64,000 nt of DNA, taken from positions 161,560 through 225,559 of the forward strand of contig DASTAW010000015.1 of NCBI GenBank assembly GCA_035712365.1. The letters run 5' to 3'. The translations under genes and the position numbers were made by a program. Source of the DNA: Terriglobia bacterium (GTDB lineage: Bacteria; Acidobacteriota; Terriglobia; UBA7540). Of the stretch, positions 15,961-25,830 are shown piece after piece (position 1 is the first letter of the stretch; each line of letters opens with the position of its first letter). The notes beneath the pieces are model-generated. The model ran no database searches. It saw nothing but the letters and a program-made list of their open reading frames with translations, and was not told where the DNA came from.

Positions 15961-18636
15961 ATGAAATTCTGGCGACGGGGAGGACGGCGGCAACGCGAGT
16001 CAGACCTTGAGCGCGAGCTGCGCGGCCATCTGGAGCTCGAAGCCGAAGAGCAGCAGTCCGCGGGCGTGTCTCCCCAAGAAGCCGCCTACGCCGCTCGCCG
16101 CGCCCTGGGCAACACCACGCAGATCAAGGAGGACGTGCGCACGGCCTGGGGGTTCCAGTGGTTCGAAACCCTGCTCCAGGACTTGCGCTACGGCCTCCGC
16201 CAGCTTCGCCGCAATCCGGGCTTTACGGCCGTCGCTGTCATCACTCTTGCCTTCGGCATTGGAGCGAACGCCGCCATTTTCAGCGTCATCCAGGCGCTAC
16301 TACTGCGCTCGCTTCCCGTGCCGAATCCACAGGAACTGTTGCAAGTTGACATTACGGTAAACGGCATAAAGAGCGATAGCTTCTCTTATCCCATCATTCG
16401 GGCGCTTTCGGAACGGAAGGACGTTTTTCGAAATCTGGGCGGATTCTGCGCCAACCCCTTTAACGTCGGGCTGCGCGGCATGACCGTCCAGACTCCCGGC
16501 GAATGGGTAAGCGGAGGCTTCTTTCCTGCGCTGGAGTTGAAGCCTGCCGCGGGGCGGTTGCTGGCCCCTGCAGACGACCAGCCCGGAGCTCCGCTCGTCG
16601 CCGTCATCAGCAGCGGCTATTGGGAACGAAATTTTCATCGCGACCCGCGAGCAGTTGGTTCGACATTGATCGTGGAACGCCATCCGGTGACCATCGTGGG
16701 TGTAGAGCCGCCAGGATTTACTGGTGCGGATGTTGGCGCGGTTGCCGATCTGACGATGGCCTTTGAGGCCAAAAGGCAACTGAATCCCTACGACGCAGGA
16801 TTGCTTGAAGCGGGCAACTACTTCATCCGCGTTGTGGCACGGCCCGCGCATGATCTCACGCCTGATCAGATTCGCGCCCGCCTCCATGTTATCTGGCCGC
16901 CAATGGCCGCGGTCTCTGTCACTCCGAAGACGCCGCCTAAGCGCCTCCAGGCCATGCTCGCGTCATCCCTCGACGTTGAGCCAGGCGGCACAGGTTGGAC
17001 GCCCCTCAGAAATCAGTATGCGAAGCCACTCTACGTCCTCATGGCGCTGTCCGGCCTGGTGTTGCTGGTGGCCTGCGCCAATGTCGCCAACCTGTTGCTG
17101 GCTCGCTCGACGGCGCGCCGCCATGAAATTGCAGTGCGACACGCCGTGGGAGCCGGCCGAGGACGCATCATTCGCCAGTTTCTCTCTGAGGGCCTTCTTT
17201 TAGCGGTGATGGGCGCGGCCGCTGGATTACTGGTCGCGCGAATCGGCGGCGCGCTCCTGTTGCGGCTCGCATCGAACGCGTCCTATCCTATCCTTCTTCC
17301 CGTGGGTCTGGACGGGCAGGTGTTGGTTTTCATGATGGGTGTCACGATTCTCACGGGGTTATTGTTTGCGGTGGCGCCGGCGCTTCGGGCGGGCTCGATT
17401 GCTCCGGCGCTGGCCTTGAAAGGCGGCGGGCAGTCGTCTCCCCAAAAAGGTGCCGGGCTTGTTCCCATGCTCGTCGCCGTCCAGGTGGCGTGGTCCCTTC
17501 TGCTCCTCATCGGCGCCGGACTCTTCATTCGCACCCTACAAAAACTTCAGGCGATCGATCCCGGTTTCCAGGACGAAGGAGTACTGTTGTTGGATGTAAA
17601 CGCTCGTAATGCTCTTCGGGCCGTCGGCCCGCAAGGTGACAAAGCGGTCTACTCTGTCCTCCGCGATGGCCTGGAAGAGATTTCCCAATTAAATGGAGTG
17701 GAGGCAGTGAGTGTCTCGAACTACACGCCCATCTCCGGAGGATACTGGTCGCAAGACGTGCTCGTAGACGGGCGGCCAGAGAGTGGCGAGAACCCCGCAT
17801 TCTTTGCCGTTTCTCCCGGATTTTTTGAAGCTTTACGAATTCCGTTCGTCGCCGGCCGCGACTTCAAGCTTCGCGACGACGTTGGCGCCCCGCCGGTGGC
17901 GATCGTCAATCAGGAATTTGTGCGACGGTTCATGCCGAACGGGCTACCTCTTGGCCGTCGCGTCTCCGTGGCCGAGTCGCCGTTTTGGCAGAATATGGAA
18001 ATCGTCGGCGTGACGGCAAATTTCGTACCCTACCTGTTGAGCCAGCCGACGAGGCCGTGCGTCTTTGTTCCGTTCTTCCAGCAACCGCCGGGCCGCGTGG
18101 CGTTTGGAACTTTCGAGATTCACGCGCGCGGGTCTCTCAGCGCGGTTTCCGCCGCTGTCGAGGGTGTCGCCCGCAGATTGTTGCCGGGAGCTCCGGTAAA
18201 GGCCCGGCCGTTCACTGCTCAGGTGGAAGACTCCATCCGCACCGAAATCTTGATGGCGAAACTCGCGGGATTTTTCGGCGGGGTAGCCCTCCTCCTTGCA
18301 GCCCTTGGGGTTTATGGTTTGCTTGCGTATACCGTAGCGGGGCGAACCGGAGAGATCGGTGTTCGGATGGCACTGGGCGCCCAGAAAAAAGATGTGTTCG
18401 TAATGGTCGTTGCGCAGGGGCTTAGGCTGATACTGATCGGTTTGGTTTTCGGCGTTGCAGGCGCGCTCGCATTGACGCGTTTCCTGTCGGGCATGCTCTA
18501 TGGCATCAAGCCCACCGACCCCCTCACGTTCATCGCCGTCTCGCTGATTCTGATTGCCATTGCGCTCGCGGCCTGTTACATCCCCGCCCGCCGCGCCGCC
18601 AAGGTCGATCCCATGGTGGCGCTGCGATATGAGTAG
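15961..18636 (+). CDS. ADOP-family MacB-like ABC transporter permease 1
   Basis: An 891-aa permease. Residues 1-75 form the soluble ADOP N-terminal region ([20 protein letters not shown], then [16 protein letters not shown]). A first membrane helix (about 90-112, FTAVAVITLAFGIGANAAIF) leads into a MacB periplasmic core domain (about 110-330). A three-helix FtsX domain follows at about 360-480 ([20 protein letters not shown]), then a second periplasmic domain and a second FtsX domain near 770-885. No ATPase domain is present and none is nearby, the meaning of orphan in acidobacterial duplicated orphan permease. The stop codon touches the next composite repeat. Substrate unknown. Confidence 0.92.
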   Translation: MKFWRRGGRRQRESDLERELRGHLELEAEEQQSAGVSPQEAAYAARRALGNTTQIKEDVRTAWGFQWFETLLQDLRYGLRQLRRNPGFTAVAVITLAFGIGANAAIFSVIQALLLRSLPVPNPQELLQVDITVNGIKSDSFSYPIIRALSERKDVFRNLGGFCANPFNVGLRGMTVQTPGEWVSGGFFPALELKPAAGRLLAPADDQPGAPLVAVISSGYWERNFHRDPRAVGSTLIVERHPVTIVGVEPPGFTGADVGAVADLTMAFEAKRQLNPYDAGLLEAGNYFIRVVARPAHDLTPDQIRARLHVIWPPMAAVSVTPKTPPKRLQAMLASSLDVEPGGTGWTPLRNQYAKPLYVLMALSGLVLLVACANVANLLLARSTARRHEIAVRHAVGAGRGRIIRQFLSEGLLLAVMGAAAGLLVARIGGALLLRLASNASYPILLPVGLDGQVLVFMMGVTILTGLLFAVAPALRAGSIAPALALKGGGQSSPQKGAGLVPMLVAVQVAWSLLLLIGAGLFIRTLQKLQAIDPGFQDEGVLLLDVNARNALRAVGPQGDKAVYSVLRDGLEEISQLNGVEAVSVSNYTPISGGYWSQDVLVDGRPESGENPAFFAVSPGFFEALRIPFVAGRDFKLRDDVGAPPVAIVNQEFVRRFMPNGLPLGRRVSVAESPFWQNMEIVGVTANFVPYLLSQPTRPCVFVPFFQQPPGRVAFGTFEIHARGSLSAVSAAVEGVARRLLPGAPVKARPFTAQVEDSIRTEILMAKLAGFFGGVALLLAALGVYGLLAYTVAGRTGEIGVRMALGAQKKDVFVMVVAQGLRLILIGLVFGVAGALALTRFLSGMLYGIKPTDPLTFIAVSLILIAIALAACYIPARRAAKVDPMVALRYE

Positions 18637-19194
18637 TAGCGCAGGCCCTTGTGGCCTGCGGTTCTTGCCTTTGGGTTTCGGTGGCGCAGGCCCCTGGCCT
18701 GCGGGCTTTGCTGTAGCGGCGCGTTTACCGCGCCATTTGTGATTTTCGATTGAGCGATTGGGTGATTGAGCGACCGAAAGGAAGTATGAAGTGTAAAGGA
18801 TGAAAGCAGGCGGAAACCACAATTACAAATTACGAGTTACGAATGGCTTTTGTGTTTTTGGGTTCTGAGTTCTGGGTTATGGGATCTGCAATCTGAAATT
18901 TGAGATTTCGCGGCCCGGCTGGTCACGAAGCACTAGCCACTGACCACTGGTTCTCATGGTTCTCATGGTTCTCATGGTTCTGAGGTCAGGGTCCTGAGTT
19001 ATGGGCTTCGGGTCTGAAATTTGGAATCTGAAATTTGAGATTTCAAATCGCGCCAGCGAGCCCGTAGCGCGACCGCCGGGGTTGCGGTCTGCGAGTTTTG
19101 CTGAAGGCTGAATGCTGATAGCTGACGAACGAACCGCGGACCTCAAAATCGCAGGTCCGCGCTACACCGGAAGCGGCAGCAAACGAGGTGCGAC
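18637..19194. repeat. Spacer with composite repeat (copy B) and duplicated segment
   Basis: This 558-nt spacer begins with the composite repeat (18636-18739), continues with a segment (about 18712-19060) that recurs in shortened form at 25366-25600, contains a 9-bp tandem repeat ggttctcat (18949-18983, three full copies plus a partial), and ends with a gcggacctcaaaatc palindrome at 19133-19165. No gene is supported. Confidence 0.65.
19133..19165. repeat. Palindromic intergenic repeat unit
   Basis: accgcGGACCTcaaaatcgcAGGTCCgcgc is a strong hairpin, closely related to 13915-13945 and 15131-15165. It ends about 30 nt before permease 2 and could serve as a transcript processing or stalling element. 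Confidence 0.5.
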
Positions 19195-21993
19195 ATGAAA
19201 TTCTGGCGATGGGGCGAGCGGCGGCAGCGCGAGGCGGAGCTTGAGCGCGAGCTGCGCGGCCATCTGGATCTGGAAGCGGAAGAGCAGCAGGAAGCCGGCG
19301 TCTCTCCCGAAGAAGCCGCCTACGCCGCCCGCCGCGCCCTGGGCAATACCACGCAGATCAAGGAAGACGTGCGCTCGGCCTGGGGCTTCCAGTGGCTCGA
19401 AACCCTGCTCCAGGACCTTCGCTACGGCCTCCGCCAGCTCCGCCGCAACCCGGGCTTCACGATCGTCGCGGTTCTTACTCTGGCGCTCGGCATCGGCGCA
19501 AACACTGCCATATTTAGTGTTGTGAACGCCGTGGTGCTGCGGCCGCTGCCCTATCCGCACAGCGACCGGCTGGTGTGGATTGCCGAATCGATTCCGGCGT
19601 TTAAGGCCGAAATCGCGACTGGCGGAGACTTCGTCGATTGGAAAGATCAGAGCCACACTTTGGACCGGATCGCCGCCTACGACAGGGGAGCCAGGGCGGA
19701 GGGCTCCGGGGGCGGCGGGTCCGCCGACTTCAATCTCACCGGCCGTGGCACGCCAGCACGGGTCCAGGGCGCGGAGGTAAGCGCCAGCTTCTTCGCCACT
19801 CTGGGCGTGGAGCCACAACTCGGGCGGGCCTTCACCGGGAATGAGGACCAGCCGAACGGGCCTCACGTGGTGGTCCTGATGCACTCCTTCTGGCAGCAGT
19901 ATTTTGGCTCCGACGCTCACGTGCTGGGCCAGACGGTCAACCTCGACACCGCACCCTACACCGTGGTGGGCGTGATGCCGGCGAGCTTCCGTTTCCCGGG
20001 GGATTCGGATGCCCAGATCCTGCTGCCGCTGGCTCTCAATCAGGCCGGTGAGCGGCTTCGCACTCAGTCCCAAAGACTGGTTCGGATTATCGGCCGGTTG
20101 AAGCCCGGCGTCTCGCTCGCTGCCGCCCGGGCCGACCTGGATGAAATCCGGCAACGAGCGCAGCCGTCCGGCGAACCCATGCTGGCCGGGGGCGAAGGCG
20201 GTCCCGCTCGGCGGGATCGCGCAATGCGGAATCCAGGGCCCGGCGGTCCCGGTGGCCGATTGCGCTACGACACTTCAGGTCGCCCGGAGGCGGCTGCGAG
20301 TGGCCGCACGGCCCCGCCGGCCAGCGAGCTCAAAGTGGTGCCACTCGCCGAACACCTGGCGGGGAACCTGCGCCCGGCCATGCTGACCTTGCTCGGGGCA
20401 GTCGGCCTGGTCTTGCTGATCGCTTGCGCCAACGTCGCCAACTTGATGCTGACGCGCGCCTCAGCCCGGACGCGGGAAGTGGCGATGCGGGCCGCCCTCG
20501 GCGCGGGGCGCTGGCGCCTGGTCCGGCAGCTCCTGGTGGAGAGTGTGACACTGGCGGTGGCCGGTGGCGTGGCGGGATTGCTGCTTGCGGCCTGGAGCGT
20601 CGATGCCATGGCGCGCCTCATCCCGGCGGGCCCCGGAGGCGGCATCCTGGCGGTGGCGGCGCCCAAAGTGGATGGCAACGTTCTGCTTTTTGCGCTGGCC
20701 GCCTCGATTTTCACTGGAATCCTTTTCGGTCTTGCGCCTGCCGTTACCCTCACGCGTTCTGACCTTGCCGAAGGGCTCAAGGAAAGCGCTCAGGTGGCAA
20801 GCTCCGGCGGCCGCCGCGGGTGGCTTCGAGGAGCACTGGCCGTGGCTGAACTTTCCCTCGCGCTGGTACTACTGATCGGCGCCGGCCTGCTCATCAAGAG
20901 CTTCTATCGCGTCCTCCAGGTCAGCCCAGGCTTCGTGCCGGAACACGTTCTGACCATGGACCTCAGCCTTACGGACGCGCAATACCCGGCGCCCCGGCAG
21001 AAATCGGAGTTCTTCTCGCAAGTCCTGCGCCGCGTCGAGTCTTTGCCGGGCGTTCGCTCTGCGGCCCTCGCTGATTCTCTGCCGCTCAGTCCATATCAAA
21101 CCTTCCTGATGATGCCCCTCAACCGTCTTCTGCCGAGGGTGGCGCTCTCGAGTTCCACAAGGGTGATGATATCGCGGCTCAAGGTGAGCCCGGGGTACTT
21201 CTACACGCTTGGCATTCCGGTGCTTAAAGGCCGCACCTTCACCGGCCACGACAACGAGCAGGCGCTGAAAGTTGCGGTGGTGAACGAGACCTTGGCGCGC
21301 CACCTTTGGCCGTCAGAGGACCCCATCGGCAAACAGTTCCCGCTCTTCGGCGATAATCTGATCGTGGTCGGCGTAGTAGGCAACACCCGCCACGAAGGCT
21401 TGAGCCAGGACACCGAGGCCGAGTTTTACGTGCCCTATCTCCAATCGCCGGACGACTCCATGCAACTCGCCGTCCGCACCACCGCTGAGCCGGACAGCAT
21501 CGTCTCCGCGGTGCGCGCCCAGGTCAGGGACATCGATCCCGACCAGCCGCTCTATCACGTGGCCGCGCTCCAACAGGTCCTGTCGGAGTCGCTGGCCCCG
21601 CGGCGCTTTAACCTGCTTCTGCTGGGGATTTTCGCCCTCATTGCCCTTGCGCTGGCAACGGTTGGGATCTACGGTGTGATGGCGTTCTCGGTGACCCAGC
21701 GTACCCACGAGATCGGCATTCGCATGGCCCTCGGAGCGCAGAAGGGTCAAGTGTTGAGGATGGTGATCGGACATGGACTCAAGCTGGCGGTGATCGGCAT
21801 TGCCGTCGGCATCGCCGGAGCGCTGGCGCTGACGCGATTCCTGACGAGCTTGCTCTACGGCGTCAAGCCCACCGACCCGCTGACGTTCGTCGCCGTCTCG
21901 ATGATTCTGATCGCCGTGGCGCTCGCGGCCTGCTACATTCCCGCCCGCCGCGCCGCCAAAGTCGATCCCATGGTGGCGCTGAGGTACGAGTGA
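19195..21993 (+). CDS. ADOP-family MacB-like ABC transporter permease 2
   Basis: A 932-aa protein with the same architecture as permease 1: a near-identical N-terminal region ([20 protein letters not shown]), the first helix [20 protein letters not shown], a MacB-type periplasmic domain, FtsX 1 around residue 400 ([20 protein letters not shown]), and FtsX 2 near the C-terminus ending [16 protein letters not shown] Gly/Arg-rich insertion around residues 320-375 ([20 protein letters not shown]) is absent from the other two copies. The central periplasmic parts diverge strongly from permeases 1 and 3, while the ends are almost the same. Confidence 0.92.
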   Translation: MKFWRWGERRQREAELERELRGHLDLEAEEQQEAGVSPEEAAYAARRALGNTTQIKEDVRSAWGFQWLETLLQDLRYGLRQLRRNPGFTIVAVLTLALGIGANTAIFSVVNAVVLRPLPYPHSDRLVWIAESIPAFKAEIATGGDFVDWKDQSHTLDRIAAYDRGARAEGSGGGGSADFNLTGRGTPARVQGAEVSASFFATLGVEPQLGRAFTGNEDQPNGPHVVVLMHSFWQQYFGSDAHVLGQTVNLDTAPYTVVGVMPASFRFPGDSDAQILLPLALNQAGERLRTQSQRLVRIIGRLKPGVSLAAARADLDEIRQRAQPSGEPMLAGGEGGPARRDRAMRNPGPGGPGGRLRYDTSGRPEAAASGRTAPPASELKVVPLAEHLAGNLRPAMLTLLGAVGLVLLIACANVANLMLTRASARTREVAMRAALGAGRWRLVRQLLVESVTLAVAGGVAGLLLAAWSVDAMARLIPAGPGGGILAVAAPKVDGNVLLFALAASIFTGILFGLAPAVTLTRSDLAEGLKESAQVASSGGRRGWLRGALAVAELSLALVLLIGAGLLIKSFYRVLQVSPGFVPEHVLTMDLSLTDAQYPAPRQKSEFFSQVLRRVESLPGVRSAALADSLPLSPYQTFLMMPLNRLLPRVALSSSTRVMISRLKVSPGYFYTLGIPVLKGRTFTGHDNEQALKVAVVNETLARHLWPSEDPIGKQFPLFGDNLIVVGVVGNTRHEGLSQDTEAEFYVPYLQSPDDSMQLAVRTTAEPDSIVSAVRAQVRDIDPDQPLYHVAALQQVLSESLAPRRFNLLLLGIFALIALALATVGIYGVMAFSVTQRTHEIGIRMALGAQKGQVLRMVIGHGLKLAVIGIAVGIAGALALTRFLTSLLYGVKPTDPLTFVAVSMILIAVALAACYIPARRAAKVDPMVALRYE

Positions 21994-22214
21994 GGCAGCG
22001 GTTAGGGATTAGTGGTTAGTGAGTAGCCGGGTAGCGCAGGCCCTTGCGGCCTGCGGTTCTTGCCTTTGGTTCTGGTGGCGCAGGCCCCTGGCCTGCGGCC
22101 TTTGCTGTAGCGGCGCGTTTACCGCGCCATTCGCGATTTGCTTGTGCTGAATGCTGAGAGCTGACTGCCGAACGCTGATAGCTGAGAGATGAAAGCTGCC
22201 AAACGAGGTGCAAG
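21994..22214. repeat. Spacer with composite repeat (copy C)
   Basis: The composite repeat occupies 22031-22131 and is nearly identical to copies A and B. It is preceded by a ggttagggattagtggttagtgag stretch like those at 12720 and 15043, and followed by the GAGGTG ribosome-binding site of permease 3. Confidence 0.65.
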
Positions 22215-24974
22215 ATGAAATTCTGGCGATGGGGTAAGCGGCGGCAACGCGAGGCAGAGCTCGAGCGCGAGTTGCGCAGCCATCTGGAATTGGAATCGGA
22301 AGAGCAACAGGCCGCGGGCGTCTCTCCGGAAGAAGCCGCCTACGCCGCCCGGCGCGCCCTGGGCAACACCACTCAGATCAAGGAAGACGTGCGCACGGCC
22401 TGGGGATTCCAGTGGCTCGAAACCCTGCTCCAGGACGTCCGCTACGGCCTTCGCCAGCTTCGCCGCAACCCGGGATTCACCATCGTCGCGGCTCTTACTC
22501 TGGCGCTCGGCATTGGAGCCAACACGGCGATTTTCAGTTTGATCGACGCCGTGGCCTTGAAAGGCTTGCCAGTGAAAAACCCGGAGCAGCTTCAAGTGCT
22601 CACCTGGACATGTGGCTCGAACACCCTTCCCCTCGCCAGCAATGTTGGCTACAAGTTTCGGGACTCGGCCGGCGGTCAGGTGTGCTCATCATTTTCGTAC
22701 CCATTGTTTGAGCAATTCCAAACTCAAACCGACACTTTCTCGAGCGTCTTCGGATATGCGCCCCTGGGTTCTGGGAAGCCGAATTTAAATGTCAGCGTTG
22801 AAGGTCACGTCGGCACGATTGCGGGGGAGATGGTGACGGGCGGCTATTTTTCAGGCCTCGGTGTCACGCCCATTCTCGGCCGGCCAATTACCGCGGAAGA
22901 TGAGAAACCCAATGCCCCAGCAACGGCAATTATCAGCTACCGATATTGGGCCGGCGAGTTGAACCGCAACCCTGGCGTCATTGGCAAAACCATTGCCCTA
23001 AATGGAATGCCTTTTACCATCATCGGCGTAATGCCGTCTGATTTCTTTGGCCTTGACTCTGAGAGTCTGACGGACGTTTGGGTCCCCGCCGCACCCCGGC
23101 TTGGTTTGGCGCCCTGGGGAAAACCACCCACTGCTGGCCGCTCGCTGTTTACTTCCGAAGATCAGTACTGGCTGATCGTCATGGGCCGGCTGCGGCCTGC
23201 AGTTACAAGTCCTCAGGCAACTGCGCGGTTGAACCTGCTCTTCGGACAGAGGCTTGCAGTTCTCCCAAAGTCAAGCCCTAAGGTGGAAAGCCTCCCTCAA
23301 GTAATACTCTTACCTGCCAGGAATGGGTTGGCAGGTCTGAGGCAGCAGCTTTCGGTGCCACTTCTGATGTTAGGAATCATGACGGGCCTCGTACTGCTGA
23401 TTGCCTGCGCTAATGTGGCCAGTCTGTTACTGGTCCGGGCTGTGACACGACGGAGGGAAATCGGTATCCGCTTGGCGGTCGGAGCATCGCGGTCACGCTT
23501 GGTCCGTCAGCTACTCACGGAAAGTGTTCTGCTGGCGGGCATTGGCGGAACCATGGGCTTGCTGTTCGGGATCTGGATCCTCCGCGTTCTTCTGCTGATG
23601 CTTTCCGGCAATGGAGAACAGGTTCCTCATAATGTTGGGCTCGATCCAACCGTATTGGGGTTTACGGTTGCGGTGGCTCTTTTGACCGGCATCCTATTTG
23701 GCCTCGCACCTTCGCTGCGTGCGACGGAGTTGAGCGTGACGCCGCGTTTGAAGGAAACTGAGGACCGCATCATCGGCGGCGGCCAACGAACCCTCAGGCT
23801 TGGGAATGTCATGGTGATCGGTCAAGTTGCTGTTTCTCTCGTCCTGTTGGTAGCTGCAGGTCTTCTGGTGAGCACGCTGCGTAATCTCAAAAGCCAAAAT
23901 CTTGGCTTTGACACGCACAACCTGCTCCTCTTCAGCGTCGATCCAACTGCGCTCAATTACGATCGACCACATTTGCTCCATTTATACGATCAATTGCAGC
24001 AAGGGCTTGAGACGCTTCCGGGCGTAAGGGCAGCCACATTATCGCTATTGGGCTTGGCCTCCGGCGCAGTCAACACAGACCAGATCTCGATCGACGGATA
24101 CAAGATGGACCGAGGCCAGACTCCCGAAATCTTTTGGAACGCTGTCGGTCCTGGCTTCTTTGAGACGATGGAGATTCCGCTTTTGATCGGGCGGGGCATT
24201 AACTCACATGATACGGAGGGATCATCGAAAGTGGCAGTAGTGAATGAAAGCTTGGCGCGGTACTTTTTTGGCGATGCGAATCCGATTGGTCGACGAATCA
24301 GAATTGGAGCCAACCAGCAGCAGAACGATACGCTCGAGATCGTGGGCATCGCCAAGGACGTCAAAGACTCAGATCTGCATGAGAGCCCTCCCCGGACCAT
24401 TTACATTCCCTATGCGCAAATGCCCGGACCGCTCGGCAGCATTCAATTCGAGATACGCACAAATATAAGCGCAGCCGCCCTGGTTCCCTCGGTTCGGGGC
24501 CTCGTGCGTGAGCTTGATTCTCATCTGCCAATCTTGGACGTGAAGACTGAAAGGGAACAGATCGATGAGTCAGTTTTGCAGGAACGGCTATTTGCCGGTC
24601 TTTCCTCCTTTGCTGGTGCATTCGCCCTCTTGCTGGCATGCATCGGGCTGTACGGCACGGTCGCCCACTCCGTCAACAGAAGAACCCATGAAATCGGCAT
24701 TCGCATGGCGCTCGGAGCCGCGCGGCGCGATGCAACGAGGCTCATCATCTCCCAGGGCGTCGCATTGACGCTGGTCGGTGTTGCCGTCGGCATTGCCGGC
24801 GCGCTGGCGCTGACGCGCTTTTTGTCGAGCCTGCTTTACGGCGTCAAGCCCACCGACCCGCTCACGTTTGCCGCCGTCTCGCTCATCCTGATCGCCGTGG
24901 CGCTCGCGGGCTGCTACATCCCCGCCCGCCGCGCCGCCAAAGTCGATCCCATGGTGGCGCTGAGATATGAGTGA
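22215..24974 (+). CDS. ADOP-family MacB-like ABC transporter permease 3
   Basis: A 919-aa protein with the ADOP N-terminal region ([20 protein letters not shown]), first helix [20 protein letters not shown], MacB-type periplasmic domain containing IGVMPSDFFGLDSES, FtsX 1 near residue 380 ([20 protein letters not shown]), a second periplasmic domain, and FtsX 2 ending [15 protein letters not shown]. As in its neighbours no nucleotide-binding domain is encoded. The cassette padR-ADOP-ADOP-ADOP suggests expansion by tandem duplication. Confidence 0.92.
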   Translation: MKFWRWGKRRQREAELERELRSHLELESEEQQAAGVSPEEAAYAARRALGNTTQIKEDVRTAWGFQWLETLLQDVRYGLRQLRRNPGFTIVAALTLALGIGANTAIFSLIDAVALKGLPVKNPEQLQVLTWTCGSNTLPLASNVGYKFRDSAGGQVCSSFSYPLFEQFQTQTDTFSSVFGYAPLGSGKPNLNVSVEGHVGTIAGEMVTGGYFSGLGVTPILGRPITAEDEKPNAPATAIISYRYWAGELNRNPGVIGKTIALNGMPFTIIGVMPSDFFGLDSESLTDVWVPAAPRLGLAPWGKPPTAGRSLFTSEDQYWLIVMGRLRPAVTSPQATARLNLLFGQRLAVLPKSSPKVESLPQVILLPARNGLAGLRQQLSVPLLMLGIMTGLVLLIACANVASLLLVRAVTRRREIGIRLAVGASRSRLVRQLLTESVLLAGIGGTMGLLFGIWILRVLLLMLSGNGEQVPHNVGLDPTVLGFTVAVALLTGILFGLAPSLRATELSVTPRLKETEDRIIGGGQRTLRLGNVMVIGQVAVSLVLLVAAGLLVSTLRNLKSQNLGFDTHNLLLFSVDPTALNYDRPHLLHLYDQLQQGLETLPGVRAATLSLLGLASGAVNTDQISIDGYKMDRGQTPEIFWNAVGPGFFETMEIPLLIGRGINSHDTEGSSKVAVVNESLARYFFGDANPIGRRIRIGANQQQNDTLEIVGIAKDVKDSDLHESPPRTIYIPYAQMPGPLGSIQFEIRTNISAAALVPSVRGLVRELDSHLPILDVKTEREQIDESVLQERLFAGLSSFAGAFALLLACIGLYGTVAHSVNRRTHEIGIRMALGAARRDATRLIISQGVALTLVGVAVGIAGALALTRFLSSLLYGVKPTDPLTFAAVSLILIAVALAGCYIPARRAAKVDPMVALRYE

Positions 24975-25082
24975 GGCAGTGATCAGTGGTTAGTGGCAAC
25001 CAAGAGCGGGAACGAGGGCACGCTGTAGCGGCGAGTTTACCTCGCCACCTCTCGAATTGGCGGCGTAAAGCCGCCGCTACAG

Positions 25083-25220
25083 AGTCGGGCCGCATCTGCA
25101 AGGGGGATGCGGCAATTCCGGTGTCGAGGCTTGGAGAAAGTTCAGGCCGAAGGGTCGCTGGCCACCACAGCTTATAACCTCACGCGGATGTGGCGAGCGG
25201 CCCCGAAGGCAGCGGGCTAG
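25083..25220 (+). pseudogene. Transposase C-terminal remnant (IS1182/IS4-like)
   Basis: One plus-strand frame ending at the TAG at 25218-25220 reads MRQFRCRGLEKVQAEGSL followed by ATTAYNLTRMWRA. This matches the characteristic end of DDE transposases of the IS1182/IS4 type, in which a RFxxRGLxKVxxEwxL motif is followed by xTAYNLxR. Only about 37 codons remain and no start, catalytic DDE residues or terminal inverted repeats can be seen, so it is a decayed relic. Confidence 0.6.
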
Positions 25221-25365
25221 CCCCGGCGGAGAACCGGCCCAGAGTCGCAAGTGACCATCTCGGGCTGAATCCAGAATCATAAATCCATCTCGCACATTAC
25301 GCGAATGGCAAAGCACCAACGCAAAACCGAGTTCGCACACAGACTCTTTAGCCCCTGAATCTGTA

Positions 25366-25600
25366 ACGGCGCGTTTACCGCGCCATTTGTGATTTTCGAT
25401 TGAGCGACCGAAAGGAAGTATGAAGTGGGAAGGATGAAGGATGAAAGCAGGCGGAAATCGCAGTTACAGATTGCGAGGCCACTGACCACTGGTTCTGATG
25501 ATTCTGAGTTCAGGGTTATGAGTCATGGGTTTGAGATCTGAACTTTGGAATCTGAAATTTGAGATTTCAAATCGCGCCAGCGGGCCGGTCGCGCCGGCCC
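25366..25600. repeat. Shortened duplicate of the spacer following permease 1
   Basis: The run cggcgcgtttaccgcgccat, then gattttcgattgagcgac, gaaaggaagtatgaagtg, ccactgaccactggttct and tggaatctgaaatttgag follows the same order as 18712-19060. It lacks the fresh composite hairpins and the ggttctcat expansion. It lies downstream of permease 3, where a fourth permease might have stood. Confidence 0.6.
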
Positions 25601-25830
25601 TGCCGGCAACCGACAGTGCATGATCTAGGCTCAATTAGTAGCCTACTAACCGGCCCCAACCACAAAAATGAGACGTTTGGGACTTTTGTTAAAAAATTAA
25701 TGAATTTTGTAAATATATTAATATCAATAACTTATATATTATTCCAGCTTCCAAAAACTGCGGCTTTGCGAAATTGTGTTCAATTCCCGCACAGCGGGTA
25801 ATAACTACACCCTCGGATCTGAACTCATAA

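Larger units (their letters stand above)
24975..25830. other. 856-nt gene-poor region between convergent genes
   Basis: This region holds a pair of palindromes (gtagcggcgagtttacctcgcc and ggcggcgtaaagccgcc, 25025-25081), a transposase remnant (25083-25220), a shortened copy of the spacer downstream of permease 1 (25366-25600), an 8-nt-loop hairpin with arms taggct and agccta (25626-25645), and a 60-bp patch of only about 12 percent GC (25681-25740). No intact gene is supported. Confidence 0.55.
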
